NCBI GenBank assembly: GCA_031261625.1
Contig: JAISJG010000004.1
Location: 1 to 34,283 of the forward strand
Length of the DNA stretch: 34,283 nucleotides
Reading direction: 5' to 3'
DNA from: Candidatus Methanoplasma sp.
GTDB taxonomy: Archaea; Thermoplasmatota; Thermoplasmata; Methanomassiliicoccales; Methanomethylophilaceae
Shown here: piece after piece, positions 24,762 to 31,970 of the stretch
Layout: each line of letters starts with the position of its first letter
How positions within the stretch are numbered: the first letter of the stretch is position 1
Translations under genes and position numbers: made by a program
The notes under the pieces: generated by a model
Told to the model about the DNA's origin: nothing
What the model saw: the letters and a program-made list of their open reading frames with translations, nothing else
Databases searched by the model: none

Positions 24762-25487
24762 ATGGGATTCAAAGAGGTCATGGAAGCCGCATCCGGAGGA
24801 GACCCGAACGCTCAGAACGCCATGGGATACATCTTCTTCGAAGGCAACGGTGTCGAAAAGGATTATGAAAAGGCGTTCATCTGGTTCGATCTCTCCGCAA
24901 GACAGGGGGATCCGGAAGCGCAATGCAACCTGGGATTCATGCTCACGCACGGATACGGTGCCAACAAGAATTTCGAAGAGGCTTTCGATCTTTACAAGAA
25001 ATCCGCCGAACAAGGATACGCAAGGGCACAGTTCAATCTTGCGAACGCCTATTCGGAAGCCATCGGTACGGAACAGGATTGGGTCGAAGCCCTTAAATGG
25101 TACACTGCAGCAGCGGAGAACGGCAGCGTCCTCGCACTTTACCGCATAGGCGTCATGAAAGAGGAAGGCCGCGGGATTCCGAAAGACGAACCTGTCGCAG
25201 CGGAAATATACAGAAAATGCTCGGATGCCGGATTCGTTAAGGCCTCGATGCGCCTGGCATCCATGCTTCTGGACGGCCGCGGGATTCCGAAGAATCCCGA
25301 TAAGGCGTTCAAACTCTATCTGGCACAGGCCAACGACGGTAATACGGAGGCCATGTGCGCCCTGGGAAAGATGTCCCTTTCCGGAGAGGGAATGCCGAAA
25401 AGTAAGACCAATGCGCTCAAATGGCTGAAAAAAGCATCGGCCAGAGGCAATGACGAGGCCAAAGGAATACTGGCCTCTTTAGACTAA
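24762..25487 (+). CDS. Sel1-repeat protein, 241 residues
   Basis: About six Sel1 units across the whole length, such as AQNAMGYIFFEGNGVEKD, AQCNLGFMLTHGYGANKN, ALYRIGVMKEEGRGIPKD, ASMRLASMLLDGRGIPKN and AMCALGKMSLSGEGMPKS. A strong GGTGAT Shine-Dalgarno overlaps the stop of the preceding gene, four bases from this ATG, so the two are translationally coupled. No targeting signal is seen. Third gene of the rightward Sel1 run. Confidence 0.9.
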   Translation: MGFKEVMEAASGGDPNAQNAMGYIFFEGNGVEKDYEKAFIWFDLSARQGDPEAQCNLGFMLTHGYGANKNFEEAFDLYKKSAEQGYARAQFNLANAYSEAIGTEQDWVEALKWYTAAAENGSVLALYRIGVMKEEGRGIPKDEPVAAEIYRKCSDAGFVKASMRLASMLLDGRGIPKNPDKAFKLYLAQANDGNTEAMCALGKMSLSGEGMPKSKTNALKWLKKASARGNDEAKGILASLD

Positions 25488-25519
25488 CAATTTTAACCTT
25501 TGGTACAATACGGAAAATT

Positions 25520-25912
25520 ATGGTTTCGAAGGACGAACTGCTGTACACCGAAGACCACTTATGGATCCGTGCGGACGGCGACATCTATACGATCGGTATA
25601 ACCGAGGAAGGTCTCGACGAGTTGGAGACGGTTCTGATAGTGGAGATCCCGAAAATAGGCGAATTGGTGTATGCCGGACAGGAGATCGGCAGCATAGAAA
25701 GCGTCAAGACCGTATATCCGATCCTTTCACCCGTATCCGGAAACATATCCGACAACAATGCTATACTGATAGATGATGTCGAACCCATTTCGGGATCACC
25801 ATACGAAAGAGGGTGGCTTCTTCGCATCGAAGCATCGAAACCCCTGATCACGAGGAAATTCCTGAACCGTTCGGAATACCAGGAGATCTTCAGAAGATCC
25901 TGTTCCCGGTAA
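25520..25912 (+). CDS. gcvH: GcvH-like lipoyl-carrier protein
   Basis: 130 residues with the glycine cleavage H-protein fold: YTEDHLWIRADGDIYTIGIT at the N-terminus and the lipoylation motif GSIESVKTVYPI with Lys63, followed by SPVSGNI. The C-terminal part after GSPYERGWLLRI is somewhat divergent. In the glycine cleavage system H carries the aminomethyl group on lipoate, but no gcvT, gcvP or lpd gene is nearby. It could serve elsewhere in the genome or be a carrier for another lipoate-dependent reaction. It lies 32 bases after the last Sel1 gene and about 90 bases before a radical SAM gene. The symbol reflects family, not proven function. Confidence 0.82.
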   Translation: MVSKDELLYTEDHLWIRADGDIYTIGITEEGLDELETVLIVEIPKIGELVYAGQEIGSIESVKTVYPILSPVSGNISDNNAILIDDVEPISGSPYERGWLLRIEASKPLITRKFLNRSEYQEIFRRSCSR

Positions 25913-26002
25913 CATCGTTATTATTTGTGTGCTCACTGCGTAACACGATTTTCCAATGTGTGTTAACAGAATTAAATACATGAATGTGATTTCCGAAATC
26001 AG

Positions 26003-26785
26003 ATGTTCCATAAGGTGACGTACAACCGGATTTATGATTTTGCCACAGTACACAATTACGGTTGCACGTTCAGGTGCCCGATCTGCAGCTACAAACTGAA
26101 GAGCGGACCCAACGGAACGCCCGGCCTGGCCTATCCCCGCCCCGAGAAATATCTCTCGGCGGATGAGATCAAGGATGCCCTTCTCTCCGTGAATCCTTCG
26201 TCCGTCCATTTCATGGGCGGCGAACCCACTGTTTCCAAGATGCTCCCGGAGATCCTGGAATTCGTCAAGAAGGATATGGGCGCAGAGACCATGCTGGGAC
26301 ACACCAACGGCATCAATCTTTCCATTCCGAACCTTGACGGTGCCAACGTAGGCCTCAAAGCATGGTATGAGGACGTACACCTGAAAGTCACCGGGATAGA
26401 AAAATCCAGGATCTACGATGAATTCACCGCCGCTGCGAAGAGAGGGATGAAACTCTCCGCGAATATCATCTACATTCCCGAACTGGTCGATGTGGATCAG
26501 GTGGCGGCCGTGGCGGAATATGTTTCGCAGTTCAATCTCCCGTTCCACATAATGGGCTATATCCCCGTACCGGGACAACCTTACCGCAGACCGACGCTCG
26601 AAGAGATGAAGAATGTCCAGAGGATCTGTTCTGAATTCGTTCCTGACATCAAATACTCCTATCTTTCCCCGGAAGATGTCCTTTCTCTGGATAGGGACGA
26701 TGACCGGTTCGATGTGAGGGTCATAGCGGGTACGAAGAATATCAGAACGCTTGTCCCCAACACCGGATCGGCCTCTGCTCTGTGA
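26003..26785 (+). CDS. radical SAM enzyme, activating-enzyme-like
   Basis: 260 residues with the radical SAM cluster motif C-x3-C-x2-C at Cys21, Cys25 and Cys28 (YGCTFRCPICSY) and a GGEP motif at 72-75 that binds the methionine end of S-adenosylmethionine. The general plan (short N-terminus, no extra cysteine-rich tail) recalls the pyruvate formate-lyase-activating-enzyme branch. The segment PFHIMGYIPVPGQPYRRPT near 185-205 is likely part of the substrate side. A TATA-like AATTAAATA at about 25971-25979 precedes it, so it probably has its own promoter. The substrate is unknown. Its neighbour GcvH-like gene is the only metabolic hint. Confidence 0.8.
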   Translation: MFHKVTYNRIYDFATVHNYGCTFRCPICSYKLKSGPNGTPGLAYPRPEKYLSADEIKDALLSVNPSSVHFMGGEPTVSKMLPEILEFVKKDMGAETMLGHTNGINLSIPNLDGANVGLKAWYEDVHLKVTGIEKSRIYDEFTAAAKRGMKLSANIIYIPELVDVDQVAAVAEYVSQFNLPFHIMGYIPVPGQPYRRPTLEEMKNVQRICSEFVPDIKYSYLSPEDVLSLDRDDDRFDVRVIAGTKNIRTLVPNTGSASAL

Positions 26786-26794
26786 AATCCGGAT

Positions 26795-26840
26795 GTAAGT
26801 TGAAACACTTGTATTTCTATTTGCAAGTGGAAACACTTAC
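26795..26840. promoter_or_regulatory. paired direct and inverted repeats upstream of the phenylacetate-CoA ligase gene
   Basis: AAGTTGAAACACTT (26797-26810) and AAGTGGAAACACTT (26825-26838) are direct repeats with one mismatch, 28 bp apart. The block is also a two-part dyad: GTAAGT pairs with ACTTAC and CACTTG with CAAGTG, each separated by five purine-rich bases. It lies about 55-100 bp before the TATA box at 26895. This fits an operator for a dimeric regulator; a hairpin terminator of the radical SAM gene is the alternative. Confidence 0.5.
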
Positions 26841-26894
26841 ACAGTATCCATGAGATTCATAATGCCCAATGTTGTGCATCGATGTCAAAAACGG

Positions 26895-26900
26895 TTTATA
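26895..26900 (+). promoter_or_regulatory. TATA box of the phenylacetate-CoA ligase gene
   Basis: TTTATA about 45 bases before the ATG at 26944. It predicts a transcript start near 26923 and a short leader holding a GGTG Shine-Dalgarno match at 26934-26937. Confidence 0.5.
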
Positions 26901-26943
26901 GAAAAACGCACTAACAAACATCATATATCAAACGGTGCCCCCT

Positions 26944-28179
26944 ATGAGGATGAACGATTATCAATTGGAAAAGATCACAGACCTGTTCTCGAACCTCAAA
27001 ACCAGGAGCCCGTTCTACGGCGAGAAATTCAAAGATATCGATCTTTCCAAGGTCAAGACCCAAGCCGACTTTGAAAAACTGCCGTTCACCGATAAAGCAG
27101 ACCTCAGGGATGCCTATCCGCTGGGCCTTCAGTCGGTACCGGATAAAGACGTAGTGAGGATCCATTCCTCATCCGGAACCACAGGCACACCCGTGATAAT
27201 ACCGTACACCGCAAAGGATGTCGAGGATTGGGCCGTCATGTTCGAGCGCTGCTTCAGAATGGCAGGCGTGAAAGCAGAGGACCGCGTTCACATCACACCG
27301 GGATACGGTCTTTGGACCGCAGGTATCGGATTCCAGGCAGGTGTGGAGAAACTCGGGGCCATGGCCATCCCGATGGGTCCCGGAAACACCGAGAAACAGC
27401 TTAAAATGATGGTGGATCTGAAAAGCACGGTATTGTGCGCAACATCATCCTATGCACTTCTTCTCTCGGAAGAGATAGCGAAACGCGGGATCAAAGACCA
27501 GATCAAACTGAAAAAGGGAGTGATCGGGTCCGAACGTTGGGGAGACAAGATGAGGCAGAGGATAGCCGACGACCTAGGAGTGGAACTTTACGACATCTAC
27601 GGTCTGACCGAGATATACGGCCCCGGCATCGGTATAAGCTGCAACTACGAGAACGGCATCCACATGTGGGACGATTACATCTATTATGAAGTCATAGACC
27701 CGAAAACGGGAAAGGTCGTTCCGGACGGAGAATCCGGAGAACTGGTGATAACCACTTTCCTGAAAGAGGGCGCACCTCTCATCAGATACAGGACACATGA
27801 CATCTCCAGAATAATCACCGGAGAGTGCCCCTGCGGTTCAAGATACCCGAGGATCGACATAATCACCGGACGCACCGATGATATGGTCAAGGTAAAGGGA
27901 GTCAACATATTCCCTGCTCAGTTCGACGAGACCCTTAGCTCGGTCAGCGGTACAAGCAGCGAATACCAGGTTATGATAGACCACCTTGACGGAAAGGACA
28001 TCATAACTTTCTTCTTCGAGACCACCGTTCCGGCGGAATCCAGGACGGATATAGAGAAAGAAATAGTCAGCAAGCTGAAATCCGTTATCGGGATCACGGT
28101 CGTTCCCAAAGCGGTGAACGTTGGGGATCTTCCCAGAAGCGAGAAGAAGACCAACAGGATCTTCGACAACAGATATTGA
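26944..28179 (+). CDS. paaK: phenylacetate-CoA ligase family enzyme
   Basis: 411 residues from the ATG at 26944, chosen because GGTG at 26934-26937 is well spaced as a Shine-Dalgarno site; an in-frame GTG at 26935 lies within that site. It is an ANL-family adenylating enzyme: HSSSGTTGTP at about 74-83 binds ATP phosphates, DIYGLTEIYGPG near 218-229 is the A5-type motif, and RYRTHDISRI near 280 is the hinge region. It activates aryl acids, typically phenylacetate or indoleacetate, to CoA thioesters with ATP giving AMP. In methanogens such genes usually serve aromatic amino-acid synthesis or breakdown with 2-oxoacid:ferredoxin oxidoreductases, which are not in this window. Single gene with its own promoter and operator-like repeats. 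Confidence 0.9.
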   Translation: MRMNDYQLEKITDLFSNLKTRSPFYGEKFKDIDLSKVKTQADFEKLPFTDKADLRDAYPLGLQSVPDKDVVRIHSSSGTTGTPVIIPYTAKDVEDWAVMFERCFRMAGVKAEDRVHITPGYGLWTAGIGFQAGVEKLGAMAIPMGPGNTEKQLKMMVDLKSTVLCATSSYALLLSEEIAKRGIKDQIKLKKGVIGSERWGDKMRQRIADDLGVELYDIYGLTEIYGPGIGISCNYENGIHMWDDYIYYEVIDPKTGKVVPDGESGELVITTFLKEGAPLIRYRTHDISRIITGECPCGSRYPRIDIITGRTDDMVKVKGVNIFPAQFDETLSSVSGTSSEYQVMIDHLDGKDIITFFFETTVPAESRTDIEKEIVSKLKSVIGITVVPKAVNVGDLPRSEKKTNRIFDNRY

Positions 28180-28292
28180 CGACCCTCCGTCTAGAACACA
28201 ATCGATCGGTGTCAACCAGATTAATTGTTGTTATTTAATCTTCATAATATAGTGTGCCAGCGCATATTATTAAGAAACATAGTATCAGAATA
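28180..28292. other. intergenic region with two AT-rich inverted repeats
   Basis: AGATTAA (28218-28224) with TTAATCT (28235-28241), and TAATAT (28245-28250) with ATATTA (28264-28269), the latter extended by GTG/CGC. They could be a terminator for the ligase gene or operators for the downstream promoter. No ORF is supported. Confidence 0.35.
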
Positions 28293-28428
28293 ATATTTAT
28301 TAACTTTGAGTAATTCTACGGAATATAGGGTATGTGGTACTAGACGGCCGACACACGGCCGGTGTAGTTTTTGGGGGTAGTTGCGAAGCCTGACGGCTGT
28401 GCAGCGTATTTACGAAGGAGAATAGAAC
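28293..28428 (+). promoter_or_regulatory. promoter and structured leader upstream of a small ORF pair
   Basis: A TATA-like ATATTTATTA at 28293-28302 predicts a start near 28323. The leader contains CGGCCG-ACACA-CGGCCG (28345-28361) and an overlapping alternative stem, ACAC (28351-28354) with GTGT (28362-28365), followed by a TTTTT run at 28368-28372. A second hairpin, AGCC-TGAC-GGCT, is at 28387-28398. GAAGGAG at 28414-28420 is a Shine-Dalgarno match for the ATG at 28429. Mutually exclusive stems plus a T-run suggest an attenuator or small-RNA-like leader. No known riboswitch class is recognised. Confidence 0.4.
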
Positions 28429-28479
28429 ATGCAAAATAAGATCCATAAATCAACATCCACATGGGAGGGTGTGAAATGA
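28429..28479 (+). CDS. 16-residue upstream ORF (leader peptide candidate)
   Basis: ATG at 28429 with a GGAG Shine-Dalgarno eight bases upstream, encoding MQNKIHKSTSTWEGVK and a TGA that overlaps the next ATG as ATGA. The overlap and the good ribosome site suggest it is translated and coupled to the 67-residue protein. It has no run of one amino acid, so classic amino-acid attenuation is not indicated. Confidence 0.4.
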   Translation: MQNKIHKSTSTWEGVK

Positions 28480-28679
28480 AATCCGCACTTAAATCATCGG
28501 TCACGAATCCCAATTTCCAATTTCCCGAGGGAAGTATCACGATCCAATCGTTTGCGGACGACGATAATATCCATCTGGTAATGGACGATGGGATGGGTAA
28601 CAAAATATCATTACCCTTCGATGAGAAACAATTCATCGAATTCGTCGGAAAGTTCGATATCTATTCCGATACAGACTGA
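28476..28679 (+). CDS. small protein of unknown function, 67 residues
   Basis: Starts at the ATG at 28476 (MKSALKSSV), preceded by a GGAGGGTG Shine-Dalgarno-like stretch at 28464-28471; an upstream in-frame ATG at 28461 lies just before that site and is less likely. The protein is acidic, with no cysteines, membrane segment or signal peptide. It appears mostly beta: SITIQSFADDDNIHLVMDD and NKISLPFDEKQFIEFVGKF. I do not recognise a family. A strong terminator follows, so this small transcript stands alone. Confidence 0.6.
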   Translation: MKSALKSSVTNPNFQFPEGSITIQSFADDDNIHLVMDDGMGNKISLPFDEKQFIEFVGKFDIYSDTD

Positions 28680-28680
28680 A

Positions 28681-28708
28681 TCGGGTGCCGCATGAATGCG
28701 GCATCCGA
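28681..28708. terminator. strong terminator between convergent genes
   Basis: A 12-bp stem, TCGGGTGCCGCA with TGCGGCATCCGA (one G-T pair), loop TGAA, followed by CCTTCTTTTTCC. It starts one base after the small-protein stop and precedes the end of the convergent rfcS by 36 bases. Confidence 0.85.
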
Positions 28709-28744
28709 CCTTCTTTTTCCGAAGTAATCAATGATCCGGGTGAT

Positions 28745-29704
28745 TCATCTCTTGCTTCCGCCGATCATGACAAGATAAGCGAGAAGTGCCTCGAGCTGTA
28801 TCCTCTCGTTGCTTCCTTCGACTATACGGAACTCGATCTCTCCTGTTTTATCCATAAGCCTGACTTTTTCCGAGTCTGTTATGGCAAGATCGAACAATGC
28901 GTGGTGGATCTGACGGATGATATCCTGACCGGATAGTCCGTAAAGTATCATGATATCGTCCAATTTGTCCCTGGCTTTGGTAAAGTTACCGGCAAGCGCC
29001 GTCTCCAGCATCTTCTTCACTTCTTCGGGATTCGCGAGACCTGTGGTCTGATAAATCGTCTCTAAAGTTATTTTCTTACCGAGGGATGCTGCGACCTGCA
29101 GAGAATTGACGGCACGTCTGAGATCCCCTCTTGCCACATGGACGAGTCCGTCCAAAGCATCGTCGTCGATGTCGGCGTTCTCCTTGGTTATTATCATCCT
29201 CAGATAACCCTCCACATCCTCCTTGGAAAGCGGACTGAATCTGAAAACGGCACATCTCGATTGGATCGGATCGATGATCTTCGACGAGTAGTTGCATGAA
29301 AGAATGAAACGGCATATCCTGGAGTATTTCTCCATCGTCCTTCTGAGAGCGGCCTGTGCATCGCTCGTCAGTGCGTCCGCCTCGTCCATGAAGATTATCT
29401 TGAACTCCGCCCCGCCCAGAGGTGCGGTCCTTGCGAACTCTTTGATCTTTCCTCTGACGACATCGATACCTCTCTCGTCGGATGCGTTGAGTTCTATGAA
29501 ATTGCCCTGCCATTCGCCGCCGAACATCTCTTTGGCCATTGCCAGGGAACAGGTGGTCTTTCCGGTACCTGCGGGACCGGTGAACAGAAGATGGGACATG
29601 TTCTTCGATGCGACGTATGCTTTGAGCCTTTCGGTGACGTGCTTCTGACCTACAACCTCGTCAAGCGTGTGCGGCCTGTATTTCTCGGTCCATATCTCGT
29701 TCAT
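28745..29704 (-). CDS. rfcS: replication factor C small subunit
   Basis: 319 residues from the ATG at 29702-29704 (MNEIWTEKYRP); an in-frame ATG at 29737 coincides with the TATA-like element and is rejected. It is an AAA+ clamp-loader subunit that loads PCNA on DNA. Walker A GPAGTGKTT is at 43-51, Walker B IIFMDEAD near 107-114, and the SRC motif with the trans-acting arginine finger is in IQSRCAVF. The RFC-box I sequence WTEKYRP opens the protein. Length is typical of archaeal RfcS. The gene is divergent from an operon containing the Orc1/Cdc6 initiator, placing two replication genes side by side. Confidence 0.96.
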   Translation of the reverse strand: MNEIWTEKYRPHTLDEVVGQKHVTERLKAYVASKNMSHLLFTGPAGTGKTTCSLAMAKEMFGGEWQGNFIELNASDERGIDVVRGKIKEFARTAPLGGAEFKIIFMDEADALTSDAQAALRRTMEKYSRICRFILSCNYSSKIIDPIQSRCAVFRFSPLSKEDVEGYLRMIITKENADIDDDALDGLVHVARGDLRRAVNSLQVAASLGKKITLETIYQTTGLANPEEVKKMLETALAGNFTKARDKLDDIMILYGLSGQDIIRQIHHALFDLAITDSEKVRLMDKTGEIEFRIVEGSNERIQLEALLAYLVMIGGSKR

Positions 29705-29816
29705 ATGTAACGTGTCGCGATAGTATCCGACACTCATAAACCTTGTTCTTAATGTCGAACACTTTCGATAAAGACAAAGAATAGATTATATCGTGGCTTT
29801 GCCATCCCACGGCCAT
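29705..29816. promoter_or_regulatory. divergent promoter region, rfcS and the Nif3-like operon
   Basis: Leftward TATA candidate TTTATGAG (minus strand, 29733-29740), about 30 bases before the rfcS ATG. Rightward candidate GATTATAT at 29784-29791, about 27 bases before the ATG at 29817. Both mRNAs would be nearly leaderless. No origin-type repeat is evident in these 112 bases. Confidence 0.45.
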
Positions 29817-30779
29817 ATGAAAGTATATGATGCCTACAAACTGGCGATAGAAACTGGGATCAAGAACGACCCCAGACCCAAGGAAGAGGTTCAGATAGCC
29901 CTTGAAAACGCCAAAGAGGCGTACGATAAACTCCCGTCCGACGAGAAGGAATACTTCGATCAGGAGAGACTTTGGAATCCGTATGCTGATTCGCGTTTCT
30001 CATGGGGCTCGGACCTTGCTAAGAAAACAGATGCGAAAAGGCTCATGTGGGGCATAGACATCGGAACCGGAGAGATACTCCTCGCAGACCGTCTCAAAGA
30101 AAAAGGAGAGACCATCTCAGCGGTCGTCGCACACCACCCTATCGGAGTGTCCAAAACTCCGTTCCCGGAGGTCATGTGGATGCAGACGGATATGTTCCAC
30201 GATGTCGGAATACCTATAAACATAACAGAAGGCCTCATAAAGGGAAGGATGGACGAGGTTTCCAGGAACGTCCTGGGTTCCAATTACAACCAGTCCGTCG
30301 ATGCCGCAAAGCTCCTGAACATCCTGATGTTCAACATCCACTCCCCGGCCGATAACATGGTCCAGAATTATCTCGAAGCACTTTTCGACAAGGAACAACC
30401 GAAATACCTCGAAGATATCGTGAAGATTCTGATGACCGAACCCGAATTCCAGCAGGCCGCGAAGTACAACGATCCCCCGAAAATAATCGTCGGAGGAAAG
30501 AAGAACCGCTGCGGAAAGATCATCGCCAAGATGACCGGCGGAACATCCGGACCCAAGGAGATCTACGAGAAACTCGCGGCCGCCGGTGTAGGAACGGTCG
30601 TCGGAATGCATTTCCCCGAGAGCCACATCGAAGAGGCCAAGAAATACAACATAAACATGGTGATCTCCGGACATATGGCCTCGGACTCACTCGGAATAAA
30701 CAGAATATGCGACGTATGGCAGAAGAAAGGCCTTGAAACCTTCGGATGCTCGGGATTCACACGTTTCAGCAGGAATTGA
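29817..30779 (+). CDS. Nif3/YbgI-family metal-binding protein
   Basis: 320 residues from the ATG at 29817 (MKVYDAYKLAIE); a GTG at 29793 is in frame but lies against the TATA candidate. The protein has the features of the dinuclear-metal Nif3-like family: AVVAHHPIG with paired histidines, and a C-terminal GMHFPESHIEEAKKYNINMV ... SGHMASDSLGIN that supplies further histidine and acidic ligands. Family members are widely called GTP cyclohydrolase-like, but their physiological reaction is not settled. It is the first gene of a probable operon with orc1/cdc6 (2-base gap) and the tRNA thiolase. Confidence 0.72.
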   Translation: MKVYDAYKLAIETGIKNDPRPKEEVQIALENAKEAYDKLPSDEKEYFDQERLWNPYADSRFSWGSDLAKKTDAKRLMWGIDIGTGEILLADRLKEKGETISAVVAHHPIGVSKTPFPEVMWMQTDMFHDVGIPINITEGLIKGRMDEVSRNVLGSNYNQSVDAAKLLNILMFNIHSPADNMVQNYLEALFDKEQPKYLEDIVKILMTEPEFQQAAKYNDPPKIIVGGKKNRCGKIIAKMTGGTSGPKEIYEKLAAAGVGTVVGMHFPESHIEEAKKYNINMVISGHMASDSLGINRICDVWQKKGLETFGCSGFTRFSRN

Positions 30780-30781
30780 GG

Positions 30782-31966
30782 ATGTTCGATAAGCGGTCAA
30801 CGGTGATCAAAGACGGGACGAAACTGTCCTTCGAATATGTACCGGAGAAACTGGTGCACAGGGAAGAGCAGATGCACCGTCTGGAAACACTGTTCCAACC
30901 GATGATAAGAGACGGCAGTCCGTGCACGGCATTCCTTACGGGAAGCGTCGGTACCGGTAAGACCGTCACCGCCAAACGTTTCTGCGAGGACATGAGGAAA
31001 TACTGTTCCGTGAACAGCAAGCTCATGAGCCACACCATTGTGAACTGCAGGATAAGAAGCACCGAACACGGGATAATCCTGCAACTCCTGAGGCACTTCG
31101 ACCAGAAGTATCCGGACCGCGGTTTCTCGGCGGACGAGATGCTGAGATCTCTCCGCGCCCATATCGAGAAGGACGCCAGACCCTTCGTGGTCATCCTCGA
31201 CGAGGTCGATGTGCTCCTGAAGAACAACGGCGTGGATCTGATTTATCAGCTTTCCAGATTCAACGACGAGATCAGACGGCCTTCATCCATATCTCTGATA
31301 ATGATATCCCAACTTCAGATCGCAGATAAGCTGGATGAGGCAAGCTCGTCGAGTTTCAAACGTGCCAACACCATAAAGTTCGACCGTTACACCAGGAACG
31401 AACTCAGAGATATCATAGAAGCAAGGGCCGAGGAGGCCCTCATTCCCGGAGCGATAGCCTCCGATGTAATGGACCTTCTGGCGGACATCTCCAAAGAATA
31501 CGGGGATGCCAGATTGGCCATCGAGATCATCGAGAAGGCGGCATACATCGCAGAGGAAGGGGACGAAGGAAAGATCACTGCCGATGATGCAAGATCGGCG
31601 AATGCGATGATCTACAGCAACGTGTCCGAGAGCAAACTCGCCGGTCTGGACCTCAAGAGGAAACTGGCGCTTTTGGCAATAGCCAGAGCAATGAAGAAAG
31701 AGACATACGTGAGCATAACGAACGTAGAGAAAACATATGCTATCGTCTGCGAGGAATACGAACAGGCCGCAAGGAAACACACCCAATTCTGGACGTATGT
31801 TCAGGACATGGAGAAACTGAACATTCTGGAGACCGTTGTGAAGAGCGAGATCGACGGCGGCCGGGTCACGTACATCTCGATACCGAACATCCCGCCGAAA
31901 GAACTCGCCAAAAAGTTGGAGAATCTTCTCGACAGCCCCTTGAGCTCAGAAGAGTACGAGTACTGA
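30782..31966 (+). CDS. cdc6: Orc1/Cdc6 replication initiator
   Basis: 394 residues from the ATG at 30782 (MFDKRSTVIK), two bases after the upstream stop; an ATG at 30746 is in frame but lies inside the preceding gene. It is an AAA+ initiator that binds origin DNA and recruits MCM. Walker A GSVGTGKT is at 54-61, and Walker B with VVILDEVDVLL near 136-146. Sensor-like LIMISQLQI follows. The C-terminal part (about 295-394) is a winged helix for DNA binding. Sequence is divergent in the P-loop surround (GSVGTGKT rather than GPPGTGKT), which is seen in some paralogues that do not act as the main initiator. Archaeal origins often lie next to such genes, but no repeat array is seen here. Confidence 0.93.
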   Translation: MFDKRSTVIKDGTKLSFEYVPEKLVHREEQMHRLETLFQPMIRDGSPCTAFLTGSVGTGKTVTAKRFCEDMRKYCSVNSKLMSHTIVNCRIRSTEHGIILQLLRHFDQKYPDRGFSADEMLRSLRAHIEKDARPFVVILDEVDVLLKNNGVDLIYQLSRFNDEIRRPSSISLIMISQLQIADKLDEASSSSFKRANTIKFDRYTRNELRDIIEARAEEALIPGAIASDVMDLLADISKEYGDARLAIEIIEKAAYIAEEGDEGKITADDARSANAMIYSNVSESKLAGLDLKRKLALLAIARAMKKETYVSITNVEKTYAIVCEEYEQAARKHTQFWTYVQDMEKLNILETVVKSEIDGGRVTYISIPNIPPKELAKKLENLLDSPLSSEEYEY

Positions 31967-31970
31967 TAAC

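Noticed and set aside
26795..26840. Origin-recognition boxes
   Set aside because: Only a weak match to the CAnTGGAAAC core, no G-rich flank, and the Orc1/Cdc6 gene is 4 kb away. Kept as an operator candidate.
28340..28420. Possible tRNA or known riboswitch in the leader
   Set aside because: No tRNA cloverleaf, no T-loop GTTCRA-like sequence and no CCA-adjacent acceptor stem; no riboswitch consensus that I recognise. Kept only as an unclassified structured leader.
29705..29737. Upstream ATG for rfcS giving 11 extra residues
   Set aside because: The codon overlaps the probable TATA element, and family members begin at the WTEKYRP motif.
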